Below are positions 50,286 through 60,147 of a stretch of 64,000 nt of DNA, in pieces. Every line of letters begins with the position of its first letter. The first letter of the stretch is position 1. The translations under genes and the position numbers were made by a program. The notes under the pieces were generated by a model. The model saw only the letters and a list, made by a program, of their open reading frames with translations. It ran no database searches and was not told the origin of the DNA. This stretch comes from Candidatus Saccharimonadota bacterium (lineage in GTDB: Bacteria > Patescibacteriota > Saccharimonadia > Saccharimonadales > Saccharimonadaceae), in NCBI GenBank assembly GCA_017514025.1, contig JAFWLB010000003.1:186001-250000 (forward strand), written 5' to 3'.

Positions 50286-51517
50286 TTCACCACCAAAAAC
50301 TTATTTTTACCCTTTTTTACAATCGCCGTTTGTTTAATTTCTACGTCCTCTCGTACTTTTTCACCGTTTATCGTAATCGCTCCCGCTGCAATAAACTCCC
50401 GTGCCTTCTTTTTCGACTCCGCTAGGCCATTATCCGTCAAAGCTTCCACCAAATTCACCCCCTTCTTTGCTACTGGCAAAAACTTTGCAAATTCCAAAAT
50501 CTCATCTTCACTAAATTCCGCAAAATTCGTCTCTCGATTGAATAGCACCGCTGTCAAATTTTCCACTGCCTCAGCCGCTTCAACCCCATGCACCACACTC
50601 GTCACGCCAAACGCCAACGCTCGCTGCGCAATCCGTTTTTCCGGCTGTTCTCGGTGTTGTCGCAAAATCTCCTCAATTTCATCTTTTTCTAACAAAGTAT
50701 AAATCTTGATCAAATACTCTACCGCCTCATCCGGCTGATTCAGCCAAAACTGATAAAAATCAAACACCGAAGTGTAATTTCCTCCACCATTATCAGACGC
50801 GGCTAACCAAATCGCATTTCCCTCGCTCTTGCCAAATTTTCGCCCCGTCACCGGATCGATCACCAGTGGCGTAGACCATACATCCGCCTCGCCCCCCTCC
50901 AAACGTTTAATCAAATGAATCCCGCTCGTACAATTCCCATACTGGTCTGCTCCACATAGCTGCAACGAAACTCCATGTTCTCGGTACAAATGCAAAAAAT
51001 CATATCCTTGAATCAAAGTATAAGAAAATTCTGCATAAGAAATCCCTGAGCCACCCTCACCAATTCGATTCTGCACAAACTGCCGATCGAGCAATTGTGT
51101 CATCGAAAATGCTTTGCCTACTTCACGCAAAAAGTCCAAATACTTCATTTCTCGGAACCAATCGTAATTATCCACCATCACCAAGTTTTCGGACTTTACT
51201 ACACGCTCAATCTGTTCTTTAATACACTTTTTATTATGTTCCACCTCATCCAAAGATTTCAAATCTCGCTCACCATTTTCCTTCGGGTCGCCAATCTGCC
51301 CCGTCGCACCCCCTACTAGTAGCACCGGTTGATATCCATGCCGCACAAAACACGCACACATCATTAGCGCCGCCAAATTTCCGATCGTCAGAGAATCAGC
51401 CGACGGATCTGCCCCCCAATAAAACTTCTTGCTTTCTCGTGTATCTAATTCGGAAACATCTTCAATCGTCGTCTCCGCTTTAAACCCCCGATAAATTAAC
51501 TCCTCTGATAATTTCAT
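50282..51517 (-). CDS. tyrS: Tyrosyl-tRNA synthetase
   Basis: Class I synthetase, 411 residues. The HIGH-like motif is in ADSLTIGNLAAL, the tyrosine pocket includes QGYDFLHLY and QLCGADQYGNCTSG, and KMSKS-type KFGKSEG. The C-terminal S4 domain (ALTDNGLAESKKKAREFI) binds the long arm. The ATG is six bases after TGA-TATAAT. Confidence 0.96.
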   Translation of the reverse strand: MKLSEELIYRGFKAETTIEDVSELDTRESKKFYWGADPSADSLTIGNLAALMMCACFVRHGYQPVLLVGGATGQIGDPKENGERDLKSLDEVEHNKKCIKEQIERVVKSENLVMVDNYDWFREMKYLDFLREVGKAFSMTQLLDRQFVQNRIGEGGSGISYAEFSYTLIQGYDFLHLYREHGVSLQLCGADQYGNCTSGIHLIKRLEGGEADVWSTPLVIDPVTGRKFGKSEGNAIWLAASDNGGGNYTSVFDFYQFWLNQPDEAVEYLIKIYTLLEKDEIEEILRQHREQPEKRIAQRALAFGVTSVVHGVEAAEAVENLTAVLFNRETNFAEFSEDEILEFAKFLPVAKKGVNLVEALTDNGLAESKKKAREFIAAGAITINGEKVREDVEIKQTAIVKKGKNKFLVVK

Positions 51518-51523
51518 ACCCTA

Positions 51524-51529
51524 ATTATA
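51524..51529 (-). promoter_or_regulatory. -10 element of tyrS
   Basis: TGA-TATAAT, six bases to the ATG. Confidence 0.75.
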
Positions 51530-51961
51530 TCACAACTTCTCACCTCTTCTGGCTCGGTTTGCCCATTCATCCGCTAATTCATTATATTCCGTCCCCACAT
51601 GCCCCCTCACCCATATTAATTCCACTGTTTCTGGGTCATACAATTCATCCAATTTCTGCACAATATCCAAATTTGCAATCTTACCGCTTTTTTTCTTCCA
51701 ACCCTGGCTTTTCCACCCTTCCATCCATTTCGTTATTACATTGATCCAAAACTCTGAATCCGTGTGAATCTCACATGGCTCTCCCGCCGCTCGTCGCATT
51801 GCCGCCCATATCGCCAACCCCTCCATCCGGATATTTGATGACTGGGCCTCTCGCCCCAAAATCACCGGTTTAGCCTCTTCGCCCCGCACTTCTATCACTG
51901 CAAACCCCCCCGGCCCCGGATTTGGATTTGCACTCCCATCCGTCCAAAAAACGTATTTCAT
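51530..51961 (-). CDS. rnhA: Ribonuclease HI
   Basis: Cuts RNA in RNA-DNA hybrids. It has 143 residues. The four acidic residues lie in WTDGSANPNPGPGG, NIRMEGLAIWAA, EIHTDSEFW and HVGTEYNELADEWA, matching DEDD. The ATG is six bases after TATAAT, without the TGN extension. Confidence 0.95.
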   Translation of the reverse strand: MKYVFWTDGSANPNPGPGGFAVIEVRGEEAKPVILGREAQSSNIRMEGLAIWAAMRRAAGEPCEIHTDSEFWINVITKWMEGWKSQGWKKKSGKIANLDIVQKLDELYDPETVELIWVRGHVGTEYNELADEWANRARRGEKL

Positions 51962-51967
51962 AATTCT

Positions 51968-51973
51968 ATTATA
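51968..51973 (-). promoter_or_regulatory. -10 element of rnhA
   Basis: TATAAT, six bases to the ATG; it falls between the clpP stop and rnhA. Confidence 0.65.
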
Positions 51974-51976
51974 ATT

Positions 51977-52558
51977 TTACTTAATTATCTCGTCAACAAT
52001 CCCGTATTCTAAAGCCTCTTCCGCGCTCATCCAATTATCCCGATCCATATCCTTCTCCACTTGCGCCAAAGATTTTCCAGTATTTTTCGCAAAAATCTCC
52101 GCCAAGCGTTTTTTCAGGAAAATCCCTTCTTTCAGCATAATCTCCTGATCGGTAATCTTCCCCTCCGTCCCTGACGACGGCTGATGAATCATAATCCGCG
52201 CATTCGGCAACACATACCGCTTACCCTTCGCCCCACAAGATAACAACATCGCCCCCATCGACGCCTGCAAACCAATCCCAATCGTCTCCACATCCGGCTC
52301 AATATAATTCATCGTATCAATAATAGCTAGTCCGTCATACACCGAGCCTCCTGGAGAATTAATATATAGCTTGATCGGCTTCTTCGGGTCTTCATGCGCC
52401 AAATACAACAGTTGTGCCACCACCAAATTCGCCGTATGTGCATTCACATCCTCGCCCAAAAATACAATTCGGTCGTTTAAAAGCCGCGAATAAATATCAT
52501 ACGCCCGCTCCCCTTTATTAGTTTCTTCTACCACCGTCGGTACTAAATAATTTTTCAT
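51977..52558 (-). CDS. clpP: ATP-dependent Clp protease proteolytic subunit
   Basis: Serine protease chamber subunit, 193 residues. Oxyanion region [13 protein letters not shown], nucleophile Ser in [12 protein letters not shown], His in [10 protein letters not shown] and Asp in [11 protein letters not shown]. It begins four bases after clpC and shares its Shine-Dalgarno-coupled operon, so the two should form ClpCP. Confidence 0.96.
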   Translation of the reverse strand: MKNYLVPTVVEETNKGERAYDIYSRLLNDRIVFLGEDVNAHTANLVVAQLLYLAHEDPKKPIKLYINSPGGSVYDGLAIIDTMNYIEPDVETIGIGLQASMGAMLLSCGAKGKRYVLPNARIMIHQPSSGTEGKITDQEIMLKEGIFLKKRLAEIFAKNTGKSLAQVEKDMDRDNWMSAEEALEYGIVDEIIK

Positions 52559-52562
52559 TACT

Positions 52563-55031
52563 CTACTCCTTCACTAATTTTAATTTTTTACCAACTAATT
52601 TCAAAACCGGAATATCACCTTTTTGCAAAGTCCCCGCAATAATTTCTTCTGACAACATCGATTCCACTTCTTCCTCAATCTTCCGCCTTAAAGGCCTGGC
52701 TCCATTTTTCGGATCATACCCTTCTTCGATCAAATAATCTTTCGCCTGCGGAGAAATTTTTATCCCGATTCCCTTCGTCGCCAAACGTCGCCGAAGATCA
52801 TCAATCAAATTGTCAAAAATCCGCTCCACATCTTTCCTCGTCAAAGCGTGGAAAACCAATATATTGTCCAGCCGATTTATTAATTCCGGCCGCATCACCT
52901 TCTTCAAAGCCTTCATCGCGTAAGACTTGTTTTCTTCGTATTCTTCCGCCAAAGCTTTTTTATCTTTCTTGGTTTTCGCCGAAAACCCTAGTTCACTCTC
53001 TCGATACATATCCGCCGACCCCAAATTCGAAGTCAAAATCACAATCGTATTATTAAATTTAATCTTATTACCTTGTCCATCCGTTAGCACCCCATCTTCC
53101 AAAATTTGTAGTAGCAAATTAAATACATCCGGGTGCGCTTTTTCAATTTCGTCAAACAAAATCACCGAATAAGGTTTGCGTCGCACCGCTTCGGTCAACT
53201 TCCCACCGTCATCGTAACCAATATATCCCGCCGGCGCCCCCACGAGCCGCGATACATTATGTTTTTCGCCAAATTCGCTCATATCAATTTTCACTAAAGC
53301 ATTTTCACCACCAAACACTTCCCGCGCAATCACTCGAGCCAATTCCGTCTTACCCACACCCGTCGGACCCATAAACAAGAACGAACCAATCGGCCGCCGT
53401 GCGTCCGCAATTCCACTCCGCCCTCGCCGAATTGCTTTCGCCACCGCGTCCACAGCTTCATCCTGCCCCACAATCGATTCCTTCAAATGCTTCTCAAGAT
53501 CCATCAACATCTTCATTTCTGACCCATGCACCTTCGACACCGGGATCCCAGTCTTCAGCGACACAGCCGTCGCCAAATTCTCTTCCGTCAATTTTGGCGT
53601 TGTTATATCTTTCACACCAGCCTTTTCCATCTTCTTAATTTCTTGCTCCAACTTCGCTAGTTCAGTCTTATATTCAGCCGCCTTTTCGTAATCTTCCTTC
53701 TCCGCCGCTTTCTCAATCTTTCCCTCCAACACCGTTTTTTCAATTTTCATCTTTTTATATTTCCCGCCACCTTTTTTATCCGCCGCCACTTTCGCAATCG
53801 CACTAGCTTCATCAATAATATCAATCACCTTGTCCGGCATAAACCGATCATTGATATATCTTTGCGACATAGTAATTGCAGTCTCCAAAAGTTCATCCGG
53901 AATTACTACTCCGTGGTGCTTTTCATAATGGCTTTTTATCCCTTTCAAAATCCGGAGCGTCACCGCACCAGAAGGCTCTTCCACCATCACCGTCTGGAAT
54001 CGCCGACTCAAAGCTTTGTCTTTTTCAATAGATTTCCGATATTCATCCAAAGTCGTCGCACCAATTAGATTAATTTTATTCCGTGCTAAAGCCGGCTTCA
54101 AAATATTCGCCGCATCCATCGAGCCTTCACTAGACCCCGCTCCAGAAAGCAAATGAATCTCGTCGATAAACAATAACACCTTCTCATTTTCCGTGGCCTC
54201 ATCGATAATCCCTTTGATTCGCTCCTCAAATTCCCCTCGGAATTTCGTCCCAGCCACTACCGATGACAAATCCACTTGATAAATCTGCTTACCAATCAAT
54301 CCGCCTGGTACCTGCGTCTTCGCAATCCGCGTCGCCAACCCCTCCACAATCGCCGTTTTACCTACCCCCGCTTCGCCAATCAACACTGGATTTGACTTTG
54401 TCCGCCTAGAGAGCACCGTCACTACTCGTTCAATTTCATTTTCACGCCCAATCACCGTATCCAAATTCCCCGCCTTAGCCTCTTCAGTCAAATTTTTCCC
54501 GTATTTATTCAAAAACTTCAAAGGCGTCTTCTTTAAATATTTCGCCTTTTCGGCCTTCAATTTTTCATCTTTAGTTTGTTCTTCCACCAACGCATCAATT
54601 TCATCCAAAATTTTATCCGTATCCACTTTCAAACCTTGCAAAATCAACGACGCCCGCGAATTCGGCTGCGACAACAGCGAATATAATACATGTTCTGTCC
54701 CAATATAACTTAGCCCCTGTTCTTCCACAAAATGATCCGCCATCCGGAGCGTCAAAATTACCGCCTCTGATAGCGACATCATCGCCATATCACTTCCTGG
54801 CACCTCCACCGCCACTTTGTTCAAAGCTTTCTCTACTTCTTCTACCGTCGCCCCCTCTTCTCGCACCATCTTTGCCCCTGTCGAATTATCCATCGCCATA
54901 ATCCCGAGCAGTAGATGTTCCGTCCCCATATAACCGTTATTATACCTCTTACTATAAAAGTCCGCTTTCTGCAACGCAAACCGCGCATTTTCCGAAAGAT
55001 GACTCATAATTTCACTAAATTCTGCTTGCAT
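52563..55031 (-). CDS. clpC: ClpC AAA+ unfoldase
   Basis: Partner of ClpP in protein quality control. It has 822 residues. The N-domain repeats ([22 protein letters not shown]..) are followed by AAA1 with [13 protein letters not shown], a UVR-like middle ([19 protein letters not shown]) and AAA2 with [16 protein letters not shown] 55031 is six bases after TGC-TACAAT. A perfect CIRCE operator covers its upstream promoter, so HrcA and heat should control it. Confidence 0.96.
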   Translation of the reverse strand: MQAEFSEIMSHLSENARFALQKADFYSKRYNNGYMGTEHLLLGIMAMDNSTGAKMVREEGATVEEVEKALNKVAVEVPGSDMAMMSLSEAVILTLRMADHFVEEQGLSYIGTEHVLYSLLSQPNSRASLILQGLKVDTDKILDEIDALVEEQTKDEKLKAEKAKYLKKTPLKFLNKYGKNLTEEAKAGNLDTVIGRENEIERVVTVLSRRTKSNPVLIGEAGVGKTAIVEGLATRIAKTQVPGGLIGKQIYQVDLSSVVAGTKFRGEFEERIKGIIDEATENEKVLLFIDEIHLLSGAGSSEGSMDAANILKPALARNKINLIGATTLDEYRKSIEKDKALSRRFQTVMVEEPSGAVTLRILKGIKSHYEKHHGVVIPDELLETAITMSQRYINDRFMPDKVIDIIDEASAIAKVAADKKGGGKYKKMKIEKTVLEGKIEKAAEKEDYEKAAEYKTELAKLEQEIKKMEKAGVKDITTPKLTEENLATAVSLKTGIPVSKVHGSEMKMLMDLEKHLKESIVGQDEAVDAVAKAIRRGRSGIADARRPIGSFLFMGPTGVGKTELARVIAREVFGGENALVKIDMSEFGEKHNVSRLVGAPAGYIGYDDGGKLTEAVRRKPYSVILFDEIEKAHPDVFNLLLQILEDGVLTDGQGNKIKFNNTIVILTSNLGSADMYRESELGFSAKTKKDKKALAEEYEENKSYAMKALKKVMRPELINRLDNILVFHALTRKDVERIFDNLIDDLRRRLATKGIGIKISPQAKDYLIEEGYDPKNGARPLRRKIEEEVESMLSEEIIAGTLQKGDIPVLKLVGKKLKLVKE

Positions 55032-55037
55032 ACCCCT

Positions 55038-55043
55038 ATTGTA
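55038..55043 (-). promoter_or_regulatory. -10 element of clpC-clpP
   Basis: TGC-TACAAT, six bases to ATG 55031. Confidence 0.75.
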
Positions 55044-55048
55044 GCAAA

Positions 55049-55075
55049 TTAGCACTCATAATGCAAGAGTGCTAA
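55049..55075. promoter_or_regulatory. CIRCE operator (HrcA site)
   Basis: Perfect inverted repeat TTAGCACTC-N9-GAGTGCTAA. It begins six bases upstream of the clpC -10, covering the spacer and -35 region. Binding of HrcA would block clpC-clpP transcription. The galU promoter, on the other strand, lies 25 bp beyond. Confidence 0.96.
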
Positions 55076-55099
55076 TCAACCGTTTTCCTTCATCTATGT

Positions 55100-55105
55100 T
55101 ATAAT
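55100..55105 (+). promoter_or_regulatory. -10 element of galU
   Basis: TGT-TATAAT, nine bases to ATG 55115. Confidence 0.7.
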
Positions 55106-55114
55106 CAAAGTATT

Positions 55115-55945
55115 ATGATCACTAAAGCTATTATTCCAGTTGCCGGATGGGGTACCAGGCGACTACCAATTACTAAAATTATCGAAAAATCCATGTTGCC
55201 AGTCGGCAACCGCCCACTTGTGGATTATTCAGTTCAAGAGCTGATCAAAGCCGGCGTTAAAGATATTTACATGGTTATCTCTAATGTCGAACCCTGCCAA
55301 GTCCGAGAATTTTACAAAGACAATCTCGCCCTCAACCAATATCTCAAAGATCGCGGCAAATCAGACCGGCTCAAACTCGCCAAAACTCTCCCGGATGACG
55401 TTACTATCCACTACACCGTTCAAGACCCTGCCGGCAAATACGGCACTGCCGTCCCTATCGCCATGGTCGTCGAAGAATATAGCTTAAACGAGCCCGTCCT
55501 CGTTTTCATGGGCGACGATTTTATTTGGAATCCTGGCGGGCAATCTGCTTCCGAAGCCCTCTTAAAATCCATTGAGTCTCCAGAAGATTCCGCCATTCTC
55601 GGCGTCGAAATCGACCCCTCCAAAGTCGAAAAATACGGCGTTCTTTCCGCCAAAGATGGCAAACTCGTTGGCGTCGTCGAAAAACCCACTCCAAAAGAAG
55701 CCCCTTCAAACCTCATCAATGTTTCCAAATATATTATGGCACCCGAGCTACTACAAAAAATCGTCAAATACGTTAAAGATAACGATTTCGGGCCATTAGA
55801 CCAAGAATACATGGTTACCGACCCTATTGACGACTACATCAAAAACGGCGGCACTATGCGCGTTGCCGCCACTAAAGGCGAATATTTAGACGGCGGTTCC
55901 GTCGAGGGTTGGCTTCACGCCAACAACGTCGTTTGTGGTAATTAG
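55115..55945 (+). CDS. galU: UTP-glucose-1-phosphate uridylyltransferase
   Basis: Forms UDP-glucose for surface glycans. It has 276 residues with AIIPVAGWGTRRLPITKIIEKSMLPV, the nucleotide loop, and VLVFMGDDFIWN. The usual PKEM motif reads EKSM here. The 3' end overlaps convergent gpmI by 60 bases. The -10 is nine bases upstream, so the leader is very short or absent. Confidence 0.92.
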   Translation: MITKAIIPVAGWGTRRLPITKIIEKSMLPVGNRPLVDYSVQELIKAGVKDIYMVISNVEPCQVREFYKDNLALNQYLKDRGKSDRLKLAKTLPDDVTIHYTVQDPAGKYGTAVPIAMVVEEYSLNEPVLVFMGDDFIWNPGGQSASEALLKSIESPEDSAILGVEIDPSKVEKYGVLSAKDGKLVGVVEKPTPKEAPSNLINVSKYIMAPELLQKIVKYVKDNDFGPLDQEYMVTDPIDDYIKNGGTMRVAATKGEYLDGGSVEGWLHANNVVCGN

Positions 55946-57568
55946 CGGCTCGCTCCAACTTTCCGGATAATCATGAAAACCGAGCAACGTCGCAATCGTC
56001 GCCGCCAAATTTTTCAGTCCCGGCTTATCCACCCCCGCCAAAACATACTTACCCCTATTTTTGGTATTATCATATATAATACACGGCACCTGATTAGTAG
56101 TATGCGAAGTCTTCGGCGCCCCAGACGCGTCCAAAAGTTCCTCCGCATTTCCATGATCCGCCACCACTATCAAAACTCCGCCTAGCTCATCCACCTTCGC
56201 CGCAATCCGCGACAAAGATAAGTCTATCGCCTCCATCGCTACAATCGTCGCTTCCATATCCGCCGTATGCCCCACCATATCACCCCCCGGAAAATTCAGC
56301 CGCACGAAATCATATTTCGGCATGTTCTCTATCACCGCATCCGTAATCTCCGCACACCGCATCCATGGCCTCGTTTCAAACGGCTCCACAAACGAATCCA
56401 CCTGGATAAACTCCTCGCCCGAAGCCTTGTCATAACTATTCCCATTAAAATAATAAGTCACGTGCCCAAACTTCACCGTTTCCGAACACGCTAGTTGTGA
56501 CACATCATGACCACTCAAAAACTGGCTCAAAGTTTCTCTCGCTTTCACCGGCTCCACTAATCGATGTTCCGGCACATGCGTATCCGAATTATACTCCGTC
56601 ATCCCCACAAAATAAACATCCGTCGGTTGATAATCCCCCCGATTGAAATACGGAAAATCAAAGTAGGTAAACGCCTGCGCAATTTCAATCGCCCGATCCG
56701 CCCGAAAATCAAAATAAATCAAAGCATCACCCTTTTGTATTCGTCCTATCGGCTGTTCATTTTCATCCACCACCACAAATGCTGGCAAATTTTGGTCTTG
56801 TATCCCCGGAAAAATCCGCCTGAGAGTCAAAACTCCCTCTTCCGCCGTTGGGAAATAATAATCCGCCGCTCCATTCACCATCATATCCCAACCTCTAGCT
56901 ACCACGCTCCAATCACTTTCGTATCTATCAGACACACACACCATCCTCCCGCCGCCTGAGGCTATTCTGATATCCGCATCCGCAAACTTTGCCGCAAATT
57001 CCTCAAACCTCCGAATAAACTTCGGTTCTGCCGTAGGCGGCACATCCCGCCCATCAAACACTGCATGCACTCGCATTCGTCGCACGCCAGATTTATAGGC
57101 CTCGGCCACCATCTGCTCCAAATGTGAAATGTGACTATGCACGCCCCCGTCTGAAAAAATCCCTGCAAAATGTAGAGTCGCCGTGCCACCAGCTCCACCA
57201 GACCACGAACCGGTATTTTTATCAACAATCAGACTCGAACCTCCCCCATTCAAAACTCTCGACAAAGCCCCTTGCCAAGCCTCAGACCGAAAGACCTCTC
57301 CATCCTCAAAAGCCTCTTCAATATGCGCAATACCTTGCCGTATCGCTTGCCCAGACCCCATCGTGTTATGCCCAACTTCCGAATTTCCCATCTGCCCCGG
57401 CAAAAGCCCCACCGCTTCGCCCGAAGCATCCAACGCCACATGCAAATGCTCCCGCGAAGCATGCCCGAGCCACGGCGTCCGAGCTTTTGCCACCGCATTA
57501 CCTGGACTATCCGGCGCTAATCCCACACCATCCAGAATCGCCAGTACTACCGGCCCATCATATTTCAT
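55886..57568 (-). CDS. gpmI: Phosphoglycerate mutase, cofactor-independent
   Basis: Interconverts 3- and 2-phosphoglycerate in glycolysis. It has 560 residues. LAILDGVGLAPDS, MGNSEVGHNTMGSGQ with the phospho-Ser, the domain core ADHGNAEEL and other metal ligands such as DRADRA and HTADM are present. About 50 residues longer than usual at the end. It starts inside the aguA stop (ATGA), so it is the last gene of the agmatine operon. Confidence 0.95.
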   Translation of the reverse strand: MKYDGPVVLAILDGVGLAPDSPGNAVAKARTPWLGHASREHLHVALDASGEAVGLLPGQMGNSEVGHNTMGSGQAIRQGIAHIEEAFEDGEVFRSEAWQGALSRVLNGGGSSLIVDKNTGSWSGGAGGTATLHFAGIFSDGGVHSHISHLEQMVAEAYKSGVRRMRVHAVFDGRDVPPTAEPKFIRRFEEFAAKFADADIRIASGGGRMVCVSDRYESDWSVVARGWDMMVNGAADYYFPTAEEGVLTLRRIFPGIQDQNLPAFVVVDENEQPIGRIQKGDALIYFDFRADRAIEIAQAFTYFDFPYFNRGDYQPTDVYFVGMTEYNSDTHVPEHRLVEPVKARETLSQFLSGHDVSQLACSETVKFGHVTYYFNGNSYDKASGEEFIQVDSFVEPFETRPWMRCAEITDAVIENMPKYDFVRLNFPGGDMVGHTADMEATIVAMEAIDLSLSRIAAKVDELGGVLIVVADHGNAEELLDASGAPKTSHTTNQVPCIIYDNTKNRGKYVLAGVDKPGLKNLAATIATLLGFHDYPESWSEPLITTNDVVGVKPTLDGTAV

Positions 57569-58659
57569 ACCGCTGGAACCTGTTGCGTAATGCAGTGAAT
57601 ATCTCCACCCCCCAGCAAAATCTCTCGTGCATAAACCGTTTCAATCACTCGCTCCGGGAAACATTCTTGCAAAATCCTCACCGCTTCCTCGTCGTGCGGA
57701 TCATCAAACACTGGCAAAATTATCGCTCCGTTACAGTTATAATAATTTATATATGACGCCGGCAAACGATCACCTTCATTTCGCGGGAAAGTCCCTTCTA
57801 CTACATCCACTCCCTCAGATTCTTCCTTCGTAATCGTCACTACATTCGGTACATGAATTTTTATAACTTCCAGTTTTCTACCTCGCGCGTCCGTCACGCT
57901 TTCCAAGTATTCCAAATCTCGCACAGACCGCTCATGCTGCGGGTCAGAAATGTTATCTTCCCACGCCAACACCACTTTGCCCGGCGCCACAAACTGGCAG
58001 ACATTATCTACATGCCCGTTCGTATCCTCATCTTTATAAATCCCATACGGTATCCACAAAACTTTTTCCGCCCCACAATATTCTAGCAAATACCGTTCAA
58101 TTTCCTCTTTGGAAAGACCCGGATTTCGTCCTTCGTCTAGTAAAGTTTCTTCCGTTACTAGCAGCGTCCCTTCGCCGTCCGAATGCACCGAACCTCCTTC
58201 TAGCACAAACCCTTCCGTCCGATAGCGATCCACTTTTTCAATCGCCGCCATCTTCGCAGCTATTGCATCGTCCAAATCCCACGGGAAATAAATCCCGTTC
58301 ACCAGCCCCCCATAACCATTAAACTCCCAGTCCACTGCCCGCATCTCACCTTTGTCATTTACCACCATCGTCGCGCCAGTATCCCGAATCCATGAATCAT
58401 TATTACTGATCTCTACCACCGACACATTTGGCATATTCATGCCCAACACGTGCGCATATTGCGACGAATTCACACCTAGCACCACCGGTTCATGCTTAGC
58501 GATCTTCTCTACTACCTCTCGAAATGCCTTCTGCGCCGGCTTGGCGCCCCCCCGCCAATTATCCGGTCGTTCCGGCCACAAAAGATACGTGCATTTATGT
58601 TCGGAAAGTTCCGACGGCATATAAAACCCGTCACTTTTTGGCGTAGATTTTAGCCTCAT
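57565..58659 (-). CDS. aguA: Agmatine deiminase
   Basis: Converts agmatine to N-carbamoylputrescine and ammonia. It has 364 residues. SWIRDTGATMVV, WEFNGYGG, GGSVHSDGEG, GHVDN and the catalytic Cys in GGGDIHCITQQVPA are the family marks. Overlaps the permease stop by four bases (58656-58659). Arginine deiminase is a different fold and is excluded. Confidence 0.94.
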   Translation of the reverse strand: MRLKSTPKSDGFYMPSELSEHKCTYLLWPERPDNWRGGAKPAQKAFREVVEKIAKHEPVVLGVNSSQYAHVLGMNMPNVSVVEISNNDSWIRDTGATMVVNDKGEMRAVDWEFNGYGGLVNGIYFPWDLDDAIAAKMAAIEKVDRYRTEGFVLEGGSVHSDGEGTLLVTEETLLDEGRNPGLSKEEIERYLLEYCGAEKVLWIPYGIYKDEDTNGHVDNVCQFVAPGKVVLAWEDNISDPQHERSVRDLEYLESVTDARGRKLEVIKIHVPNVVTITKEESEGVDVVEGTFPRNEGDRLPASYINYYNCNGAIILPVFDDPHDEEAVRILQECFPERVIETVYAREILLGGGDIHCITQQVPAV

Positions 58660-60146
58660 TTTCTTACTGCCTTCCTAGTTTTTTTGGCTAATTTTTTCTG
58701 ACGATCTTTTCGCGCCATATTCAATACCATCAGTTCACCAATCACGATACATACAACAGTAGAAATTATTAGTACATTATTTTCTTCCCACGTCAAAGCA
58801 AAATCGTCTGGATAAATCACTAACGTGAAGAATAATGAGATAAAGAGTAAGATTAGCGGCACTATACCCATCAACCAACGAAGTACCGGGCCAGCTTTTA
58901 TCCAATAACCATTTTTAACTTGTGGTCCCTTTTTGTGCAATTTGATAAATGCCGCAAACATCGGAATGTAGGACAAAAGCAAACACACCAAGGACAGCGA
59001 GAAGAATGCCCAGAACATATTTGAGAATCCTTCTAGGAATTCTTCAGAAACTCCCATTTCCGGCAACCCATACGCCACAAAGATACCAGCAAGCACCAAT
59101 ACCAACGATACGATACCAGTCCAAATCCCTACCATGTAAGGCACACCATCTTTATTTCTCTTAGTCCAAGACTTCGGGAACATCCCGTCTTCTGCCGAAT
59201 AGGCAATCACCGAATACACCCCAAAGTTCCACGACGACACATTCGAAATCAACGTTACGATAAATAGCCCACCGACCACTACCAAAATCGCCTGGATTAC
59301 ATTAGCGCCAATTCCGGCATTAGCCAGCAAAATCGCCCAGGCATCCAGAAGCCCAGTATCGGTTGAGATTTCCGAAAATTCCGTCCCTACACCTAGCGCA
59401 AACGAAGGCAAAATGTAGAAAATCGCGATCAAAATCCCACCAAAGATAATCGCTTGCGGAATTTGCTTTTTCGGTTTATCCATATCATCGTAAAACGTAC
59501 CAACTACTTCGAACCCTAGCATATTAAAGATGATCAGCGACACAAAGCCAAGCCCTGTCCAGTCAAATCCTCCATCCGCGCCAAGTAGCGGAATGAAATC
59601 TTGCCACGATTCCACCGGGTTAGCTGTACCTTGGGTAAATAGGATGTAAAAACCTAACGCGCCAATCCCACCGAGAATCAAGATTTTAATGATGGCCCCA
59701 ATATTTGCCACCCAGTCTGACTGCGAGATTCTTAGCATCCCTAGGATCGTAATCAGCGCTACGTAGACGGCCTGGATAATCAACACCATCCAAGCTTCCA
59801 TCTCCACTCCCATCATCGTCATCAAAAGACTGGTGATAAGGTTAGCAAGTGACGCAATCCAGAGCGGATAGTTCACCCAGTAAAACCACGCTACTCGCGA
59901 GGCCCACTTCTTGCCAAAAGCTTTCTTAATCCAGGTGTACATCCCGCCCTCACTCGGATACTGCGTGCCAAGCTCTGCGCTAATCAAAGCATACGGCACA
60001 AAGAAACCAATCAGCATAATTGCCCACCATAAATACTGCGAATGGCCAATCGACGCTGTCGGTGCTACCGCATCCGCGACCAAAATTATACAGACTGTCG
60101 CAAAAACTGCCGAAATCAGCCTGAATTTATATTTTTTCTTTGGCAT
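58656..60146 (-). CDS. APC-family amino acid/polyamine permease, probable agmatine-putrescine antiporter
   Basis: The 496 residues have about 12 helices. AELGTQYPSEGGMYTWIKKAFG lies in the first third, with NMLGFEVVGTFYDDMDKPKKQIP later, both APC-family marks. Its place between aguA and the carbamoyltransferase suggests exchange of agmatine for putrescine; this is inferred from context, and arginine/ornithine exchange is possible. It overlaps aguA. Confidence 0.87.
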   Translation of the reverse strand: MPKKKYKFRLISAVFATVCIILVADAVAPTASIGHSQYLWWAIMLIGFFVPYALISAELGTQYPSEGGMYTWIKKAFGKKWASRVAWFYWVNYPLWIASLANLITSLLMTMMGVEMEAWMVLIIQAVYVALITILGMLRISQSDWVANIGAIIKILILGGIGALGFYILFTQGTANPVESWQDFIPLLGADGGFDWTGLGFVSLIIFNMLGFEVVGTFYDDMDKPKKQIPQAIIFGGILIAIFYILPSFALGVGTEFSEISTDTGLLDAWAILLANAGIGANVIQAILVVVGGLFIVTLISNVSSWNFGVYSVIAYSAEDGMFPKSWTKRNKDGVPYMVGIWTGIVSLVLVLAGIFVAYGLPEMGVSEEFLEGFSNMFWAFFSLSLVCLLLSYIPMFAAFIKLHKKGPQVKNGYWIKAGPVLRWLMGIVPLILLFISLFFTLVIYPDDFALTWEENNVLIISTVVCIVIGELMVLNMARKDRQKKLAKKTRKAVRK

Positions 60147-60147
60147 T

